Assembly: GCF_009764265.1 (NCBI RefSeq)
Contig: NZ_RWIR01000065.1
Span: 1 to 64,000, forward strand
Source of the DNA: Pseudomonas sp. PB101
GTDB lineage: Bacteria; Pseudomonadota; Gammaproteobacteria; Pseudomonadales; Pseudomonadaceae
Length of the DNA: 64,000 bases
Direction: 5' to 3'
Below are positions 16,876 to 26,501 of this stretch, piece by piece. The translations under genes and the position numbers were made by a program. Every line of letters begins with the position of its first letter. Positions within the stretch are counted from its first letter, which is position 1. Below the pieces are notes generated by a model. That model was not told where the DNA came from. It saw only the letters and a list, made by a program, of their open reading frames with translations, and ran no database searches.

Positions 16876-19800
16876 TCAATGGATTGTCCAGTTCGTCTGC
16901 CGTTTTGCGTGCGGCGGATCAAACAAGTCGTTCTCATCAAAGGCAATGGTGTACCAGGTGCGATAGCGTTGTTCGCGGCGCAACGGTTTCTCTTGCGGCG
17001 GGTCGCCCTGCAACATTTTTTTCGCCAGCACGGTGTGTGTCGGCCGGCCGGCGGCGTCGTAGAACTGCTGGTCGTGGTAGCCCGTCTCGCGAATCGAGGC
17101 GTCGTTGATGTAGCGGTAGGCGCTGGCAAAGTACGGGCGATAGATCCGCACTTTCTCGCCTTTGTTGTTGTATTCGACCCGCTCGCTGACCCGCCAGCGC
17201 CGGGCTGCTTCTGCCTCCTTGGGGCGGCCGTATTTGTCGGGTGTCAGTTCGCCTTTTTCGTCCACCCACCACGCCAGGCCTGGTTCGACCTCTTGCTTGG
17301 TTTGCAGGGAACGGCCGAAACCGTCCCAGCAGGCGATGGCCGCGCGGATTTGCAGCTCCGGATCGCCGGGATAGCGGTCGGCCTGCAAGGTGACGACATG
17401 TACGGGTTCGCGATGAGCATTTTCGATGTGGCGCTGAAGCCGCTGCTCGTCGGCGGAAGGGTTTTGCAAGCCCTCGAGATGCACACGAGCCCGGCTACAG
17501 ATATGGCCGTCGGGCAATACAAAACCTTCGTTGCGGGCCCAATGCAGCCATTGAGAAGGATCGCTCGGGGGAATTTTCCCCATCCAGCTGAAGGGCGCAG
17601 AGAACGTGGCGGTGGCGTAGTTGCCGATGGCTTTGTGCTTGTCGGCAATAGCGCCCGCTGGCGTGCGGTCCTCCGGTGGCTGGTAGCCGCTGAGCGGGTC
17701 GAAACCGACCTCGACACCCAGTTCCGTGCCGTGGAAGCTGGTCACCAGCGCTTCGCCGAACGCGTTGTAGCGCGCCTCCTGGGTGTTCTGATTGGGGTCG
17801 ATGATGCCTGCGGGCAGGAACGATCGGTAGTCGACATCGAGAATCCGTGTCGTGCAGCCATCCGGCAGGGTTACGGCGGTGCTCAGGCACCAGTGCTTGT
17901 CATAGGCGACCGTGGTGATGCCATGGCTCTTGGTCTGCTGGAATTTCTCGACGTTAAAAAAGCTGTCCAGGCCATGGTACGTGGGGAAGCTTTTGCGCAC
18001 GGACCACAGGTAGCTCTTGGCATCGGTCGGGTCTTCGGGTTCACCAGCAGGAGCGTCGGGCAAGAACAGATCCATGATGTGGTAACCGACTTCAGGGGAT
18101 TCGAGCTTTTTCTTGAGATTGAACGGCATGTTGCCATTTTCGTCCTTGAGCTTGTCGTAGGCGCTCAGGGCGGTGGCGTCCAGCTCGGCGGTTTCCGCGT
18201 AGTCGGGCAGGGCGGTGGGTATCAGTTTGTCCGGTTCCAGCAATTGGCCTGTGGCCGGATCCTGATAGCGCTGCAGCGACAAACCGGTCAGCACCGCGCT
18301 GGTTGCCCAGGCTCCGCCGTCGACGGCCCGTTCAAGGAAGTTTTCGTGGTGGATGTCGGCAGGCTTGAGTTCGTCCTTTTCCAGCACCAGTGCATTGCCG
18401 CGCTGACGATAGGGGAGGCCCAGACGCCAACCGTCAGGGTCTTCCAGATGGCGGTACTCGGCCTTGGCTTCGGTCAGGTACCAGCATTGTTGTGCTTCGT
18501 CATGGGCGTCCAGCCACCATCTGTTTTCGTAGTCTTCATCGCTTTCGTCGCCAGGCGTTTCGACGGCGAAGGGCGGGCTGTCCTTGTCGGTCTTGCGCCG
18601 GGCGTAGTGCACGACAAAACCGTGGGTGAGGCTGCCGAACTTGTCCCACTGCAGGTTGAGTGTGTGCTGGACCAATGGGTCGTCGGCCACCTGCGGCTCG
18701 TATTGGTAAGCGATGCTTTCCAGCGCCAATGATTGCAGCACGGCATAGGGATGATGTTTGCCCTTGGGGCGCAACTGGCGAATGAGCGCGCGGTTTTCCT
18801 GCACGGAGTAGGGCACGGCCGTTTCGGGATCGTCGTCGGCGGCAAACACCTCCGCGCGCAACACCGAGCCGCTGAGGGTACGAGCTATTTCGCGGGCGAG
18901 GTCTTCGTCGGGATCGATCACACGACCCGCTGCGTCGTTGAGGTGGTACTCGTGCACAAGCGTCGGGCGCAGTGGCACTGCCTTTGCGTCGCCGGCGTAG
19001 TAACCGTCGTCGCGCATGTCGATGGCGCGGCCGGTGTGAAACCAGGTTTTGCTCAGGATCGGCGCGGTGAAACCCAGGCTTGAGCGTTCAGCCGCCGAAG
19101 CTTCGGTATCGGTCTGCAGCAGCAGGCCGAACCCCCTGAACTCGCGCTCGTAACTGTCGTAAAAACCCTCGCGATAGGTGAAGCACTGGGTCAGTCGATT
19201 GCCGGTGATTTCATCGAGTTGAGTCTGCTGGCTGACCAGGTGCATGGCAAATGGCAGATGACAAACCGGGGCTTTGCCGGCCGCGATCAGATCGGCTTTT
19301 TCGTCCAGCCATTCCTGGGCCGAACTGCGGTAATTCACACCCGTCACGGCGCCCATGTTGTTGTGGCTGGCACTCACCAGATAGGGTTTGGCGCTGACGA
19401 AGTCATAGCGCCAGTGCTGGGGTTTCATGTGGGGGACGGTCAGAATCAGGCTGGAACAACCCAGCCCCTGCACGTCTGCGATGCTCACTTGGCAGAAGCG
19501 ATCGTAGCGGACGCCTTGCGGCCATGGCATTTTCACATGGTCCTTTTCGAAGCCTTTGCCGCCATGATTCATGTATACCCGGAAACCGTCGGACTCCAGG
19601 TAGATGAGGTCTACCGCGCCCGAGCCGTCCAGGTCCGCCAGCCGCACCCGCGACGAATCGAACTCTGCATACTTGAAATCCAGCTGGCAAAGGATGAAAC
19701 CCTTGCCGAATTTTCCATGGCCCAGATTCGGCCAGACTTTGACTTCGTTGTGGCGGATGCGGATCAAGTGTTGTGTCGCGCTGCCCAGCGGATCGCTGAA

Positions 19801-21510
19801 TGCCACCAGTTCGGTCTGGGTACTGCTCAACAGGGGCAGCGAGTCGTCGTCATGAGGGACGTTGGCCCCATGGCTGAACCCGACGGCGCGACGGCTTGAA
19901 TACAGGCGCACGCTACGCGGGCCGATCAAGGCCAGGTCGGTCAGGCCGTCACCCACCAGGTCCGCCAATTGCGCCATGGGATGAAAAAACTCATTGGGAC
20001 ACGCCAGGTAGGCCACGAAGTTCGACCAGCTTCGGTCGGGATTCAGGGTGAAAAAGCCGGACAGGCCGGGGCGGGCGATTACCCAGTCGAGCTTGCCGTC
20101 GCCAGTCAGGTCGCTGAGGGACTGGCGAATGGGCTTGCTGCTATCGGCCACGGGAATACCGGGCAATAACTCCCAGTCGCCATAACTCACGTCGTTGCCA
20201 CCACTGTCGGCGCGCAGCGGTTCTCGGTAGTACCAGGCCTTGTCGCTGCTGAACAGCACGCCGGGCATGCCCTCGCCATACAAGTCCACCAGTTGATAGC
20301 GCTGACCGTCATTGAGCCCCGGCATCTCGGGGAACTCGCTGTAACCTTCGCGCGTGGGGTCAAGTTCAAACGGGTTGTAGAAAAACTCCATGGGCGGGCG
20401 ACTTTCCATCTGCCCCTGGTTGTCATAGGCCTGGATGTGCGCGGCGGTCAGATGGTTGTAACCCAGCGCGCTCGGGCGATGTTCGAGCAGCAGGCGCTGG
20501 ACCAGCACCGGGTCGTTACCCAGTTCTTCGGTGAACTGGTGAAACATCAGGACCTGGCGACACAGGCGCCGGGAGCCCAGTTCGAACCCGTAGGCGTAGT
20601 TCCAGAAGGGGTCCTTGCGCGGTGCGCCCCACTCGCCACGTTCTATGCCGGGCAAGTCGTAAACCGGCACTTGCGTCAGGTCGGCACTGCGTTCGCCGTA
20701 GTCAAACAGCAGGTGGAAATGCCAGGTCGCGTCTTTCCAGCCATCGGCTTTCCATGCATACAGGTTGGCGTTGGCCTGGGCATTACCGTACAGAACCCGA
20801 CGCAGGTAACGCTGGCTGCGGAAGTCGCGGAACTGCGGGGCGGTCGGCGCTTCGACTTCCGCCTGGTACAGGTACACCACATGTTCACCGCGCAGGTTCA
20901 GGCTTTCATCGATCAGCCAAACACCGACGTGGGACTTTTCGATCGGATCGGCCCGGCGTGACGCTTCGGTTTTGCCGTAGCAGTGCAAGCTGCCGTCCGC
21001 ACCGTGGATCAGCCAGAAGCCCGCTGGATTGTCGGCATCACCCTCTTTGGTCCAGTGTTCGATCAAATCGAAAGCGCCTTCGACCCGCGGCCAGTAGCGC
21101 ACGATCTGGTGAGCACCTAACTGAACGCCGTTGTATTCGGATACCGATTTTGAAATGACTTTGCCATCGTCATTCTTCTCGGGCATCCACACATCACCAC
21201 CGGGGCCGACCACCTGATCGTTGCCGTCATACTTCGGCACACCCTTGACGGTGCGCAGGGTGATGGCATTGGTGGTCAGGTGCCAGCCGATGCCGAACGG
21301 ACTGTTGCCGACGTCGCTGCTGTAACCCAGGCTCAGGGGCGGAACCAGCCCACGATTGGGTGCCTTGCTGATTGGCAGCGGCAGTTCCTGTGATGCGGTT
21401 CCTTTGCTACCGACACCACCCGAGCCCTTGCCGATGCTCTGGATGGCACCTCCGCCCTTGGGGAGGGCGGGGGCGTTGATTTCAATGGTGCCTTGCTGTT
21501 CAGTTGCCAT
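16876..21510 (-). CDS. Tc toxin subunit B (TcB; TcaC/TcdB-like)
   Basis: A 1544-aa protein with the full TcB order. An N-terminal SpvB domain (about residues 25-330, with PLSLGYSSDVGNSPFGIGW) is followed by FG-GAP/VCBS beta-propeller repeats (LTGDGKLDWV, LVGDGLTDLA, LDGSGAVDLI). The TcdB middle domains come next (YREGFYDSYEREFRGFG near 790) and the C-terminal shell strands last. In Tc toxins TcB and TcC form a hollow cocoon that docks on the TcA pore. No TcC gene is adjacent, and the TcA genes lie 8.5 kb away on the other strand. The ATG at 21510 is preferred over a TTG at 21552, because the predicted transcription start lies near that TTG. The kinase gene follows 153 bp downstream without a visible terminator. 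Confidence 0.93.
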   Translation of the reverse strand: MATEQQGTIEINAPALPKGGGAIQSIGKGSGGVGSKGTASQELPLPISKAPNRGLVPPLSLGYSSDVGNSPFGIGWHLTTNAITLRTVKGVPKYDGNDQVVGPGGDVWMPEKNDDGKVISKSVSEYNGVQLGAHQIVRYWPRVEGAFDLIEHWTKEGDADNPAGFWLIHGADGSLHCYGKTEASRRADPIEKSHVGVWLIDESLNLRGEHVVYLYQAEVEAPTAPQFRDFRSQRYLRRVLYGNAQANANLYAWKADGWKDATWHFHLLFDYGERSADLTQVPVYDLPGIERGEWGAPRKDPFWNYAYGFELGSRRLCRQVLMFHQFTEELGNDPVLVQRLLLEHRPSALGYNHLTAAHIQAYDNQGQMESRPPMEFFYNPFELDPTREGYSEFPEMPGLNDGQRYQLVDLYGEGMPGVLFSSDKAWYYREPLRADSGGNDVSYGDWELLPGIPVADSSKPIRQSLSDLTGDGKLDWVIARPGLSGFFTLNPDRSWSNFVAYLACPNEFFHPMAQLADLVGDGLTDLALIGPRSVRLYSSRRAVGFSHGANVPHDDDSLPLLSSTQTELVAFSDPLGSATQHLIRIRHNEVKVWPNLGHGKFGKGFILCQLDFKYAEFDSSRVRLADLDGSGAVDLIYLESDGFRVYMNHGGKGFEKDHVKMPWPQGVRYDRFCQVSIADVQGLGCSSLILTVPHMKPQHWRYDFVSAKPYLVSASHNNMGAVTGVNYRSSAQEWLDEKADLIAAGKAPVCHLPFAMHLVSQQTQLDEITGNRLTQCFTYREGFYDSYEREFRGFGLLLQTDTEASAAERSSLGFTAPILSKTWFHTGRAIDMRDDGYYAGDAKAVPLRPTLVHEYHLNDAAGRVIDPDEDLAREIARTLSGSVLRAEVFAADDDPETAVPYSVQENRALIRQLRPKGKHHPYAVLQSLALESIAYQYEPQVADDPLVQHTLNLQWDKFGSLTHGFVVHYARRKTDKDSPPFAVETPGDESDEDYENRWWLDAHDEAQQCWYLTEAKAEYRHLEDPDGWRLGLPYRQRGNALVLEKDELKPADIHHENFLERAVDGGAWATSAVLTGLSLQRYQDPATGQLLEPDKLIPTALPDYAETAELDATALSAYDKLKDENGNMPFNLKKKLESPEVGYHIMDLFLPDAPAGEPEDPTDAKSYLWSVRKSFPTYHGLDSFFNVEKFQQTKSHGITTVAYDKHWCLSTAVTLPDGCTTRILDVDYRSFLPAGIIDPNQNTQEARYNAFGEALVTSFHGTELGVEVGFDPLSGYQPPEDRTPAGAIADKHKAIGNYATATFSAPFSWMGKIPPSDPSQWLHWARNEGFVLPDGHICSRARVHLEGLQNPSADEQRLQRHIENAHREPVHVVTLQADRYPGDPELQIRAAIACWDGFGRSLQTKQEVEPGLAWWVDEKGELTPDKYGRPKEAEAARRWRVSERVEYNNKGEKVRIYRPYFASAYRYINDASIRETGYHDQQFYDAAGRPTHTVLAKKMLQGDPPQEKPLRREQRYRTWYTIAFDENDLFDPPHAKRQTNWTIH

Positions 21511-21577
21511 GGAAGTGTCCGCCGTGACAGAGAGTGCATCGAGTGCATTCAAGCTATCAGCGACACTGATGGCTGTA

Positions 21578-21597
21578 ACCTGTCAGATCTGACAGGT
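21578..21597. promoter_or_regulatory. Lux-box-like perfect palindrome upstream of tcB
   Basis: ACCTGTCAGATCTGACAGGT is a perfect 20-bp palindrome and has the CTG-N10-CAG core of LuxR-family binding sites. It matches the Vibrio fischeri lux box, as I remember it, at 16 of 20 positions. A weak -10-like TAGCTT begins 21 nt downstream on the minus strand (21551-21556). The box ends 67 nt before the tcB ATG. Related copies lie upstream of the other toxin genes. Confidence 0.72.
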
Positions 21598-21661
21598 CAC
21601 CCCGGTGTTTTCAGATCAAAAGATGCGCAGGTTCGAGCCTTCGATCACTTTTTATCAGGCG

Positions 21662-21697
21662 TAAAAAAACCGGTCTGCCGTTGCTGGCAGACCGGTT
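21662..21697 (-). terminator. Rho-independent terminator of the fumarase gene
   Basis: A 12-bp perfect stem AACCGGTCTGCC / GGCAGACCGGTT with a 6-nt loop is followed on the minus strand by a T-run. It lies 22 bp after the fumarase stop. Confidence 0.92.
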
Positions 21698-21718
21698 CTC
21701 ATGGAGCCCTGTCAGCGT

Positions 21719-23242
21719 TTACTGCACTTCCACCGCCAGGCTTTCACTGATCTTTTTCTGCCAGATGGCAGGACCGGTGATGTGTACGGACTCGCCCTTG
21801 CTGTCGACCGCAACGGTGACCGGCATGTCCTTGACCTCGAACTCGTAGATCGCTTCCATGCCCAGTTCGGCAAACGCCAGCACCTTGGACTTCTTGATCG
21901 CCTGGGCGACCAGGTAAGCGGCGCCGCCGACGGCCATCAGGTACACGGCCTTGTTGTCCTTGATCGCTTCGATCGCGGTCGGGCCACGCTCGGATTTGCC
22001 GATCATGCCCAGCAAACCGGTCTGCTCGAGGATCTGGCGGGTGAACTTGTCCATCCGCGTGGCGGTGGTAGGACCGGCCGGGCCGACCACTTCGTCACCG
22101 ACCGGATCGACCGGGCCGACGTAGTAGATGAAGCGACCCTTGAGGTCCACCGGCAGGGTTTCGCCCTTGTTCAGCATCTCGACCATGCGCTTGTGCGCAG
22201 CGTCGCGGCCGGTGAGCATCTTGCCGTTGAGCAGGACGGTTTCGCCCGGCTTCCAGCTTTGCACGTCTTCCGGGGTCAGGGTGTCGAGGTTGACGCGACG
22301 GGCCGACGGGCCGGCTTCCCAGACGATTTCCGGGTAGGCGTCCAGCGGTGGCGCTTCCAGCGAAGCCGGGCCGGAACCGTCGAGCACGAAGTGCGCGTGA
22401 CGGGTGGCGGCGCAGTTCGGGATCATGCACACCGGCAGGGACGCGGCGTGGGTCGGGTAGTCCATGATCTTCACGTCGAGCACGGTGGTCAGGCCACCCA
22501 GGCCCTGGGCGCCGATGCCCAGCTGGTTGACCTTCTCGAACAGCTCCAGGCGCATTTCTTCGATGCGGTTCTGTGGGCCGCGAGCCTTGAGCTCGTGAAT
22601 GTCGATGGACTCCATCAACACTTCCTTGGCCATGACCGCGGCTTTCTCGGCGGTGCCGCCGATGCCGATGCCGAGCATGCCCGGTGGGCACCAGCCGGCG
22701 CCCATGGTCGGAACGGTCTTCAGAACCCAGTCGACGATCGAGTCGGACGGGTTGAGCATGGCCATTTTCGACTTGTTCTCGGAACCGCCGCCCTTGGCCG
22801 CCACGTCCACTTCCACGGTGTTACCCGGAACGATGGAGTAGTGGATCACGGCCGGGGTGTTGTCCTTGGTGTTCTTGCGAGCGCCCGCCGGGTCGGCGAG
22901 GATCGAAGCACGCAGGACGTTTTCCGGCAGGTTGTAGGCGCGACGAACGCCTTCGTTGATCATGTCGTCCAGGCCCATGGTGGCGCCATCCCAGCGCACG
23001 TCCATGCCCACGCGGACAAACACGGTGACGATGCCGGTGTCCTGGCAGATCGGGCGGTGGCCGGTGGCGCACATGCGCGAGTTGATCAGGATCTGTGCCA
23101 TCGAGTCACGGGCCGCTGGCGATTCTTCGCGCAGGTAGGCTTCGTGCATCGCCTGGATGAAATCCACGGGGTGGTAATAGGAAATGAACTGCAGGGCGTC
23201 GGCAACGCTCTGAATCAGGTCGTCTTGCTTGATCACGGTCAT
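21719..23242 (-). CDS. Class I fumarate hydratase (iron-sulfur type)
   Basis: A 507-aa class I fumarase that interconverts fumarate and malate in the TCA cycle with an oxygen-sensitive 4Fe-4S cluster. It contains both alpha and beta regions in one chain. CATGHRPICQDTG in the N-terminal part carries cluster-type cysteines, and NGKMLTGRDAAHKRMVE marks the C-terminal swivel domain. The start at 23242 (MTVIKQDDL) has the ribosome-binding site GAGGAGCGC. A strong terminator follows the gene, and a long inverted repeat lies in its leader. It is the first gene of the conserved block that continues to pyruvate kinase. Confidence 0.95.
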   Translation of the reverse strand: MTVIKQDDLIQSVADALQFISYYHPVDFIQAMHEAYLREESPAARDSMAQILINSRMCATGHRPICQDTGIVTVFVRVGMDVRWDGATMGLDDMINEGVRRAYNLPENVLRASILADPAGARKNTKDNTPAVIHYSIVPGNTVEVDVAAKGGGSENKSKMAMLNPSDSIVDWVLKTVPTMGAGWCPPGMLGIGIGGTAEKAAVMAKEVLMESIDIHELKARGPQNRIEEMRLELFEKVNQLGIGAQGLGGLTTVLDVKIMDYPTHAASLPVCMIPNCAATRHAHFVLDGSGPASLEAPPLDAYPEIVWEAGPSARRVNLDTLTPEDVQSWKPGETVLLNGKMLTGRDAAHKRMVEMLNKGETLPVDLKGRFIYYVGPVDPVGDEVVGPAGPTTATRMDKFTRQILEQTGLLGMIGKSERGPTAIEAIKDNKAVYLMAVGGAAYLVAQAIKKSKVLAFAELGMEAIYEFEVKDMPVTVAVDSKGESVHITGPAIWQKKISESLAVEVQ

Positions 23243-23277
23243 GAGTCGCGCTCCTCTAAAAGACGGGAACATTCAAT

Positions 23278-23321
23278 AAGGTGCTTGCAGCTTGGGTGCA
23301 TCGGTCGGTTGCAAGCACCTT
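23278..23321. promoter_or_regulatory. Long inverted repeat in the fumarase leader
   Basis: AAGGTGCTTGCA (23278-23289) and TGCAAGCACCTT (23310-23321) are perfect 12-bp complements around a 20-nt loop, 35-80 nt upstream of the fumarase ATG. No T-run of terminator strength follows on either strand. It may be a leader-RNA hairpin or a protein-binding dyad. Confidence 0.5.
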
Positions 23322-23520
23322 TCAAGGCACGCCGGGCAAGCTGGCGCGACGCTAAAAAGGCGCGGCAGTATACCGCGCCTTCCGGGCCGGCACACGCGCC
23401 GGCAGTCAATCGTTGGTCGCATAAGGCCATCCCGAAAATTGAATGGTCATTTATCGGCCACGCCACTAAAGTGACATGCGGTCTGTAGAGTAGGACGCTC
23501 TGTCAGTCTCCTTTCATCTG

Positions 23521-24639
23521 GTGAGTCAACGATTGACCCATAACGCCATCCAGCGCCTGTTGCTCAAACGTTTCGCCCTCGCGGCCGGCACCTATGCCCT
23601 GGCATTGCTGTTGTTGTGGCTGGCGTTTTTTACCGGTCACTACGATGCGCCGCTGTCCAGTGTCGCCATCGGCAGCGCCTTGGTAGTGACCAGTCAGGTC
23701 ATCCTGTTTGCCGTGTTCTACAGCGGCTGCAATCTGCGTTTCGCCGACCCCAGCCTGACCGAGGCACAAGTGTTGCTGGGGCTGGGCTGGCAAACCTGGC
23801 TGATCGCCCACCTGGACGAAGCCCGGGGCGCGTTCCTGGTGTTTTACGTGCTGATCCTGCTGTTCGGCCTGTTTCACCTGTCCCGCCGGTCCTTTGTGCG
23901 TTGCGCGCTGCTGGTGTTATTCAGTTTCAGTGCGATCACGCTGTGGGAGGGCTACCACTTCCGGTTGCCCGACCCGGCCATGGCGGTGTTGCAGGTCTGT
24001 GTGCTGTTCATCGTGCTGGTGTGGCTGGTGTTGTATGCACGTTACGTCCAGGCCTCGCGGCAGCGTATGCGCCAGCGGCGTTTTGCCTTGCAGGCGCACC
24101 AGGACACGTTGCGCGGGATGATGCGCCAGCTCGAAGACCTGGTGGCCACCGACGAGCTCACCGGTCTGTTCAATCGCCGGCACTTCCTGCGCCTGGCGTC
24201 GCGCGAATTGAACGCCATGGACGCCGATGTCGTGCACGGCCTGGCGCTGATCGATCTCGACCATTTCAAACGCATCAACGACCTGCACGGTCATGCCGCG
24301 GGCGATCAGGTCCTGCAAGCCTTTGCCGGCGTCGCCACCGCCTGCCTGCGCGACGGTGACGTTCTGGCCCGCTACGGCGGTGAAGAGTTCGTGGTGTTGT
24401 TGCCCGACTGCGATGCCGACAGTTTGACCTCGTGCTGCGAACGGCTGCGCATCGCGTTTACTGATGTCGAGTTGATCGGTCTGAATGTGCGCAACCTCAG
24501 CCTGTCTGCCGGCATGACCTTGCTGGCGCGCGGCGACGACCTCGATGACGCCCTGCATCGGGCGGATCAGGCGCTCTATCGCGCCAAGCGTGACGGCCGC
24601 AACCGCTGCGCGGCGGCGTGGGAGATCGTCGATGCCTGA
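23521..24639 (+). CDS. Membrane diguanylate cyclase, SadC-like
   Basis: A 372-aa protein. About six hydrophobic helices occupy residues 15-170, then a short coiled linker leads to a GGDEF domain. The active site is GGEEF (RYGGEEFVVLLP, near residue 284). An inhibitory I-site RDGD lies exactly five residues before it, so it should make cyclic di-GMP and show product inhibition. The order fumarase / cyclase / ferredoxin reductase / enoyl-CoA hydratase / pyruvate kinase matches my memory of PAO1, where the cyclase is SadC. This protein is shorter than PAO1 SadC. The GTG start has only a weak ribosome-binding site. The next gene overlaps it by 8 nt. Confidence 0.88.
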   Translation: MSQRLTHNAIQRLLLKRFALAAGTYALALLLLWLAFFTGHYDAPLSSVAIGSALVVTSQVILFAVFYSGCNLRFADPSLTEAQVLLGLGWQTWLIAHLDEARGAFLVFYVLILLFGLFHLSRRSFVRCALLVLFSFSAITLWEGYHFRLPDPAMAVLQVCVLFIVLVWLVLYARYVQASRQRMRQRRFALQAHQDTLRGMMRQLEDLVATDELTGLFNRRHFLRLASRELNAMDADVVHGLALIDLDHFKRINDLHGHAAGDQVLQAFAGVATACLRDGDVLARYGGEEFVVLLPDCDADSLTSCCERLRIAFTDVELIGLNVRNLSLSAGMTLLARGDDLDDALHRADQALYRAKRDGRNRCAAAWEIVDA

Positions 24640-25567
24640 ACTGCGGGTCGGCGAGCGCCACTGGTCGGTGGCGGCGGGCAGCAATCTGCTCGACGCGCTG
24701 AATCAGAACGGCGTGCCGGTGCCTTACAGCTGCCGCGCCGGCAGTTGCCATGCGTGCCTGGTGCAGTGTGTGCGGGGGCTGCCGAGTGACAGTCGCCCGG
24801 ATGCCTTGAGCGCGCAGCAGCGTGAGCAAGGCTGGCGCCTGGCGTGCCAGTGCCAGGTGGTCGAGGATTTGCAGGTGCACGCCTTCGACCCGCAAACCGA
24901 TGGCCGTCCGGCCGAAGTCGCTGCCGTCGATTGGTTGAGTGCCACGGTCCTGCGTCTACGCGTAATCCCCCAGCGACCCTTGCGCTACAGCGCTGGTCAG
25001 CACCTGGTGTTGTGGGCGGGCAGCGTGGCGCGGCCGTATTCACTCGCCAGCCTGCCGCAGGAAGACCGTTTTCTGGAGTTTCATCTCGATTGCCGCAAGC
25101 CCGGGGAATTCAGCGATGCCGCCCGGCAATTGCGCATCGGCGATCCGATCCGCCTCGGAGAACTGCGCGGCGGCGCCTTGCATTACGATCCGGACTGGCA
25201 CGCCCGGCCGTTGTGGTTGATGGCCGCCGGCTCCGGGCTGGGGCCATTGTTTGGCGTATTGCGCGAAGCGCTGCGCCAGGATCACCAGGGCGCGATCCGC
25301 GTCATTCACCTGGCCCATGATGCCGATGAACACTATTTGGACAAACCCCTGCAGGCCATGGTCGCCAGCCGTCCGAACCTGAGCGTCGAACTGTGGACCC
25401 CGGCCGAGTTGCCAGCGGCTTTGGCGCAACTGCGCCTTGTTTCGCGGCAAACCCTGGCCTTACTCTGCGGAGCCCCCGACAGTGTCGACGCCTTTGCCCG
25501 GCGCCTGTACCTGGCGGGATTGCCGCGCAATCAACTGCTGGCCGATGTGTTCCTGCCCCGTGGTTGA
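24632..25567 (+). CDS. 2Fe-2S ferredoxin / flavin reductase fusion (ferredoxin-NAD(P) reductase type)
   Basis: A 311-aa electron-transfer protein. The N-terminal plant-type ferredoxin domain has C34, C39, C42 and C72, the exact C-X4-C-X2-C-X29-C ligand pattern. An FAD-binding barrel (SVARPYSLAS, the RxYS motif) and an NAD(P)-binding domain (AAGSGLGPLFG) follow. The layout matches reductase components of mono- or dioxygenases and the CDP-6-deoxy-glucoseen reductase family. No oxygenase gene is nearby, so the electron acceptor is unknown. It overlaps the cyclase gene by 8 nt and is probably co-translated with it. Confidence 0.9.
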   Translation: MPELRVGERHWSVAAGSNLLDALNQNGVPVPYSCRAGSCHACLVQCVRGLPSDSRPDALSAQQREQGWRLACQCQVVEDLQVHAFDPQTDGRPAEVAAVDWLSATVLRLRVIPQRPLRYSAGQHLVLWAGSVARPYSLASLPQEDRFLEFHLDCRKPGEFSDAARQLRIGDPIRLGELRGGALHYDPDWHARPLWLMAAGSGLGPLFGVLREALRQDHQGAIRVIHLAHDADEHYLDKPLQAMVASRPNLSVELWTPAELPAALAQLRLVSRQTLALLCGAPDSVDAFARRLYLAGLPRNQLLADVFLPRG

Positions 25568-25596
25568 GCGCTGACTTTTCAGACGCGAGACCTGCC

Positions 25597-26346
25597 ATGA
25601 CCGATGCCATCCAAGTTGAACGCGAACGCGGCCTGTTGACCCTGCGCCTGAATCGCCCGGACAAGAAAAACGCCCTGACCCGCGCCATGTACAGCCACCT
25701 GGCCGAGGCGTTGAAACAGGCCGACAGCGACCCCGAAATCAATGCCGTGCTGATCAGCGGTTCCGCCGAATGCTTTACCGCCGGCAACGACATCGCCGAT
25801 TTCATCCAGCAACCGCCGACCGGCCTCGACAGCCCGGTGTTCCGGTTCATGCTCAATCTGCTCGAATGCCGCAAACCGGTAATCGCCGCCGTGGCCGGTG
25901 CGGCGGTGGGGATTGGCACAACGATGTTGCTGCATTGCGACCTGGTCTACGTCAGCCGCGATGCGCGCTTGCGCATGCCGTTCGTCAACCTTGGCCTGTG
26001 TCCGGAGTTCGGCTCCAGCCTGATCCTGCCGCGCTTGCTCGGGCAGGCGAAAGCGGCGGAGTTGTTGCTGCTCGGTGAGGGTTTCAATGGTGAACAGGCT
26101 GCGGCGTGGGGCATTGCGTCCGAAGCGCTGGGCAGTGGCGAAGAAGCCTTGGCCAGGGCGCGGGAGATGGCGCTGCGCTTCGAGTCGCTGCCACCGGAAG
26201 CGGTTCGGATCAGCAAGCAATTGATGAAGGCGCCGGATCGAGAGTTGTTGCGCAAGGTGATTGAAGAGGAGGGGGCGTTGTTTACCCAGCGGCTGAGATC
26301 GCCGGAGGCGCTGGCGGCGTTGACGGGGTTCATCAAACGGCATTGA
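25597..26346 (+). CDS. Enoyl-CoA hydratase/isomerase family protein
   Basis: A 249-aa crotonase-fold protein. The oxyanion-hole segments SAECFTAGNDIADF and AGAAVGIGTTMLLHCD are clear. The glutamate in NLGLCPEFGSS occupies the catalytic position typical of this family. It could hydrate enoyl-CoA or shift double bonds in fatty-acid oxidation. It starts 30 nt after the ferredoxin reductase gene and seems to be the last gene of a three-gene unit with the cyclase. Confidence 0.9.
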   Translation: MTDAIQVERERGLLTLRLNRPDKKNALTRAMYSHLAEALKQADSDPEINAVLISGSAECFTAGNDIADFIQQPPTGLDSPVFRFMLNLLECRKPVIAAVAGAAVGIGTTMLLHCDLVYVSRDARLRMPFVNLGLCPEFGSSLILPRLLGQAKAAELLLLGEGFNGEQAAAWGIASEALGSGEEALARAREMALRFESLPPEAVRISKQLMKAPDRELLRKVIEEEGALFTQRLRSPEALAALTGFIKRH

Positions 26347-26365
26347 ATCTTTCGCTGACTGTACC

Positions 26366-26469
26366 GGCCTCATCGCGGGCAAGCCCGCTCCCACAGGGTT
26401 TTGCGTTGGTCGCATGATTTGTGAACAACCCGGGCGAGTGTGGGAGCGGGCTTGCCCGCGATGAGGCCC
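26366..26469. repeat. REP doublet (REPIN), GCGGGC stem type
   Basis: Inverted REPs (CATCGCGGGCAAGCCCGCTC and GAGCGGGCTTGCCCGCGATG) lie between the convergent enoyl-CoA hydratase and pyruvate kinase genes, next to a rho-independent terminator. Confidence 0.88.
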
Positions 26470-26501
26470 GATCAGACAACACACCGGTTGGATCAGAAAA
26501 C

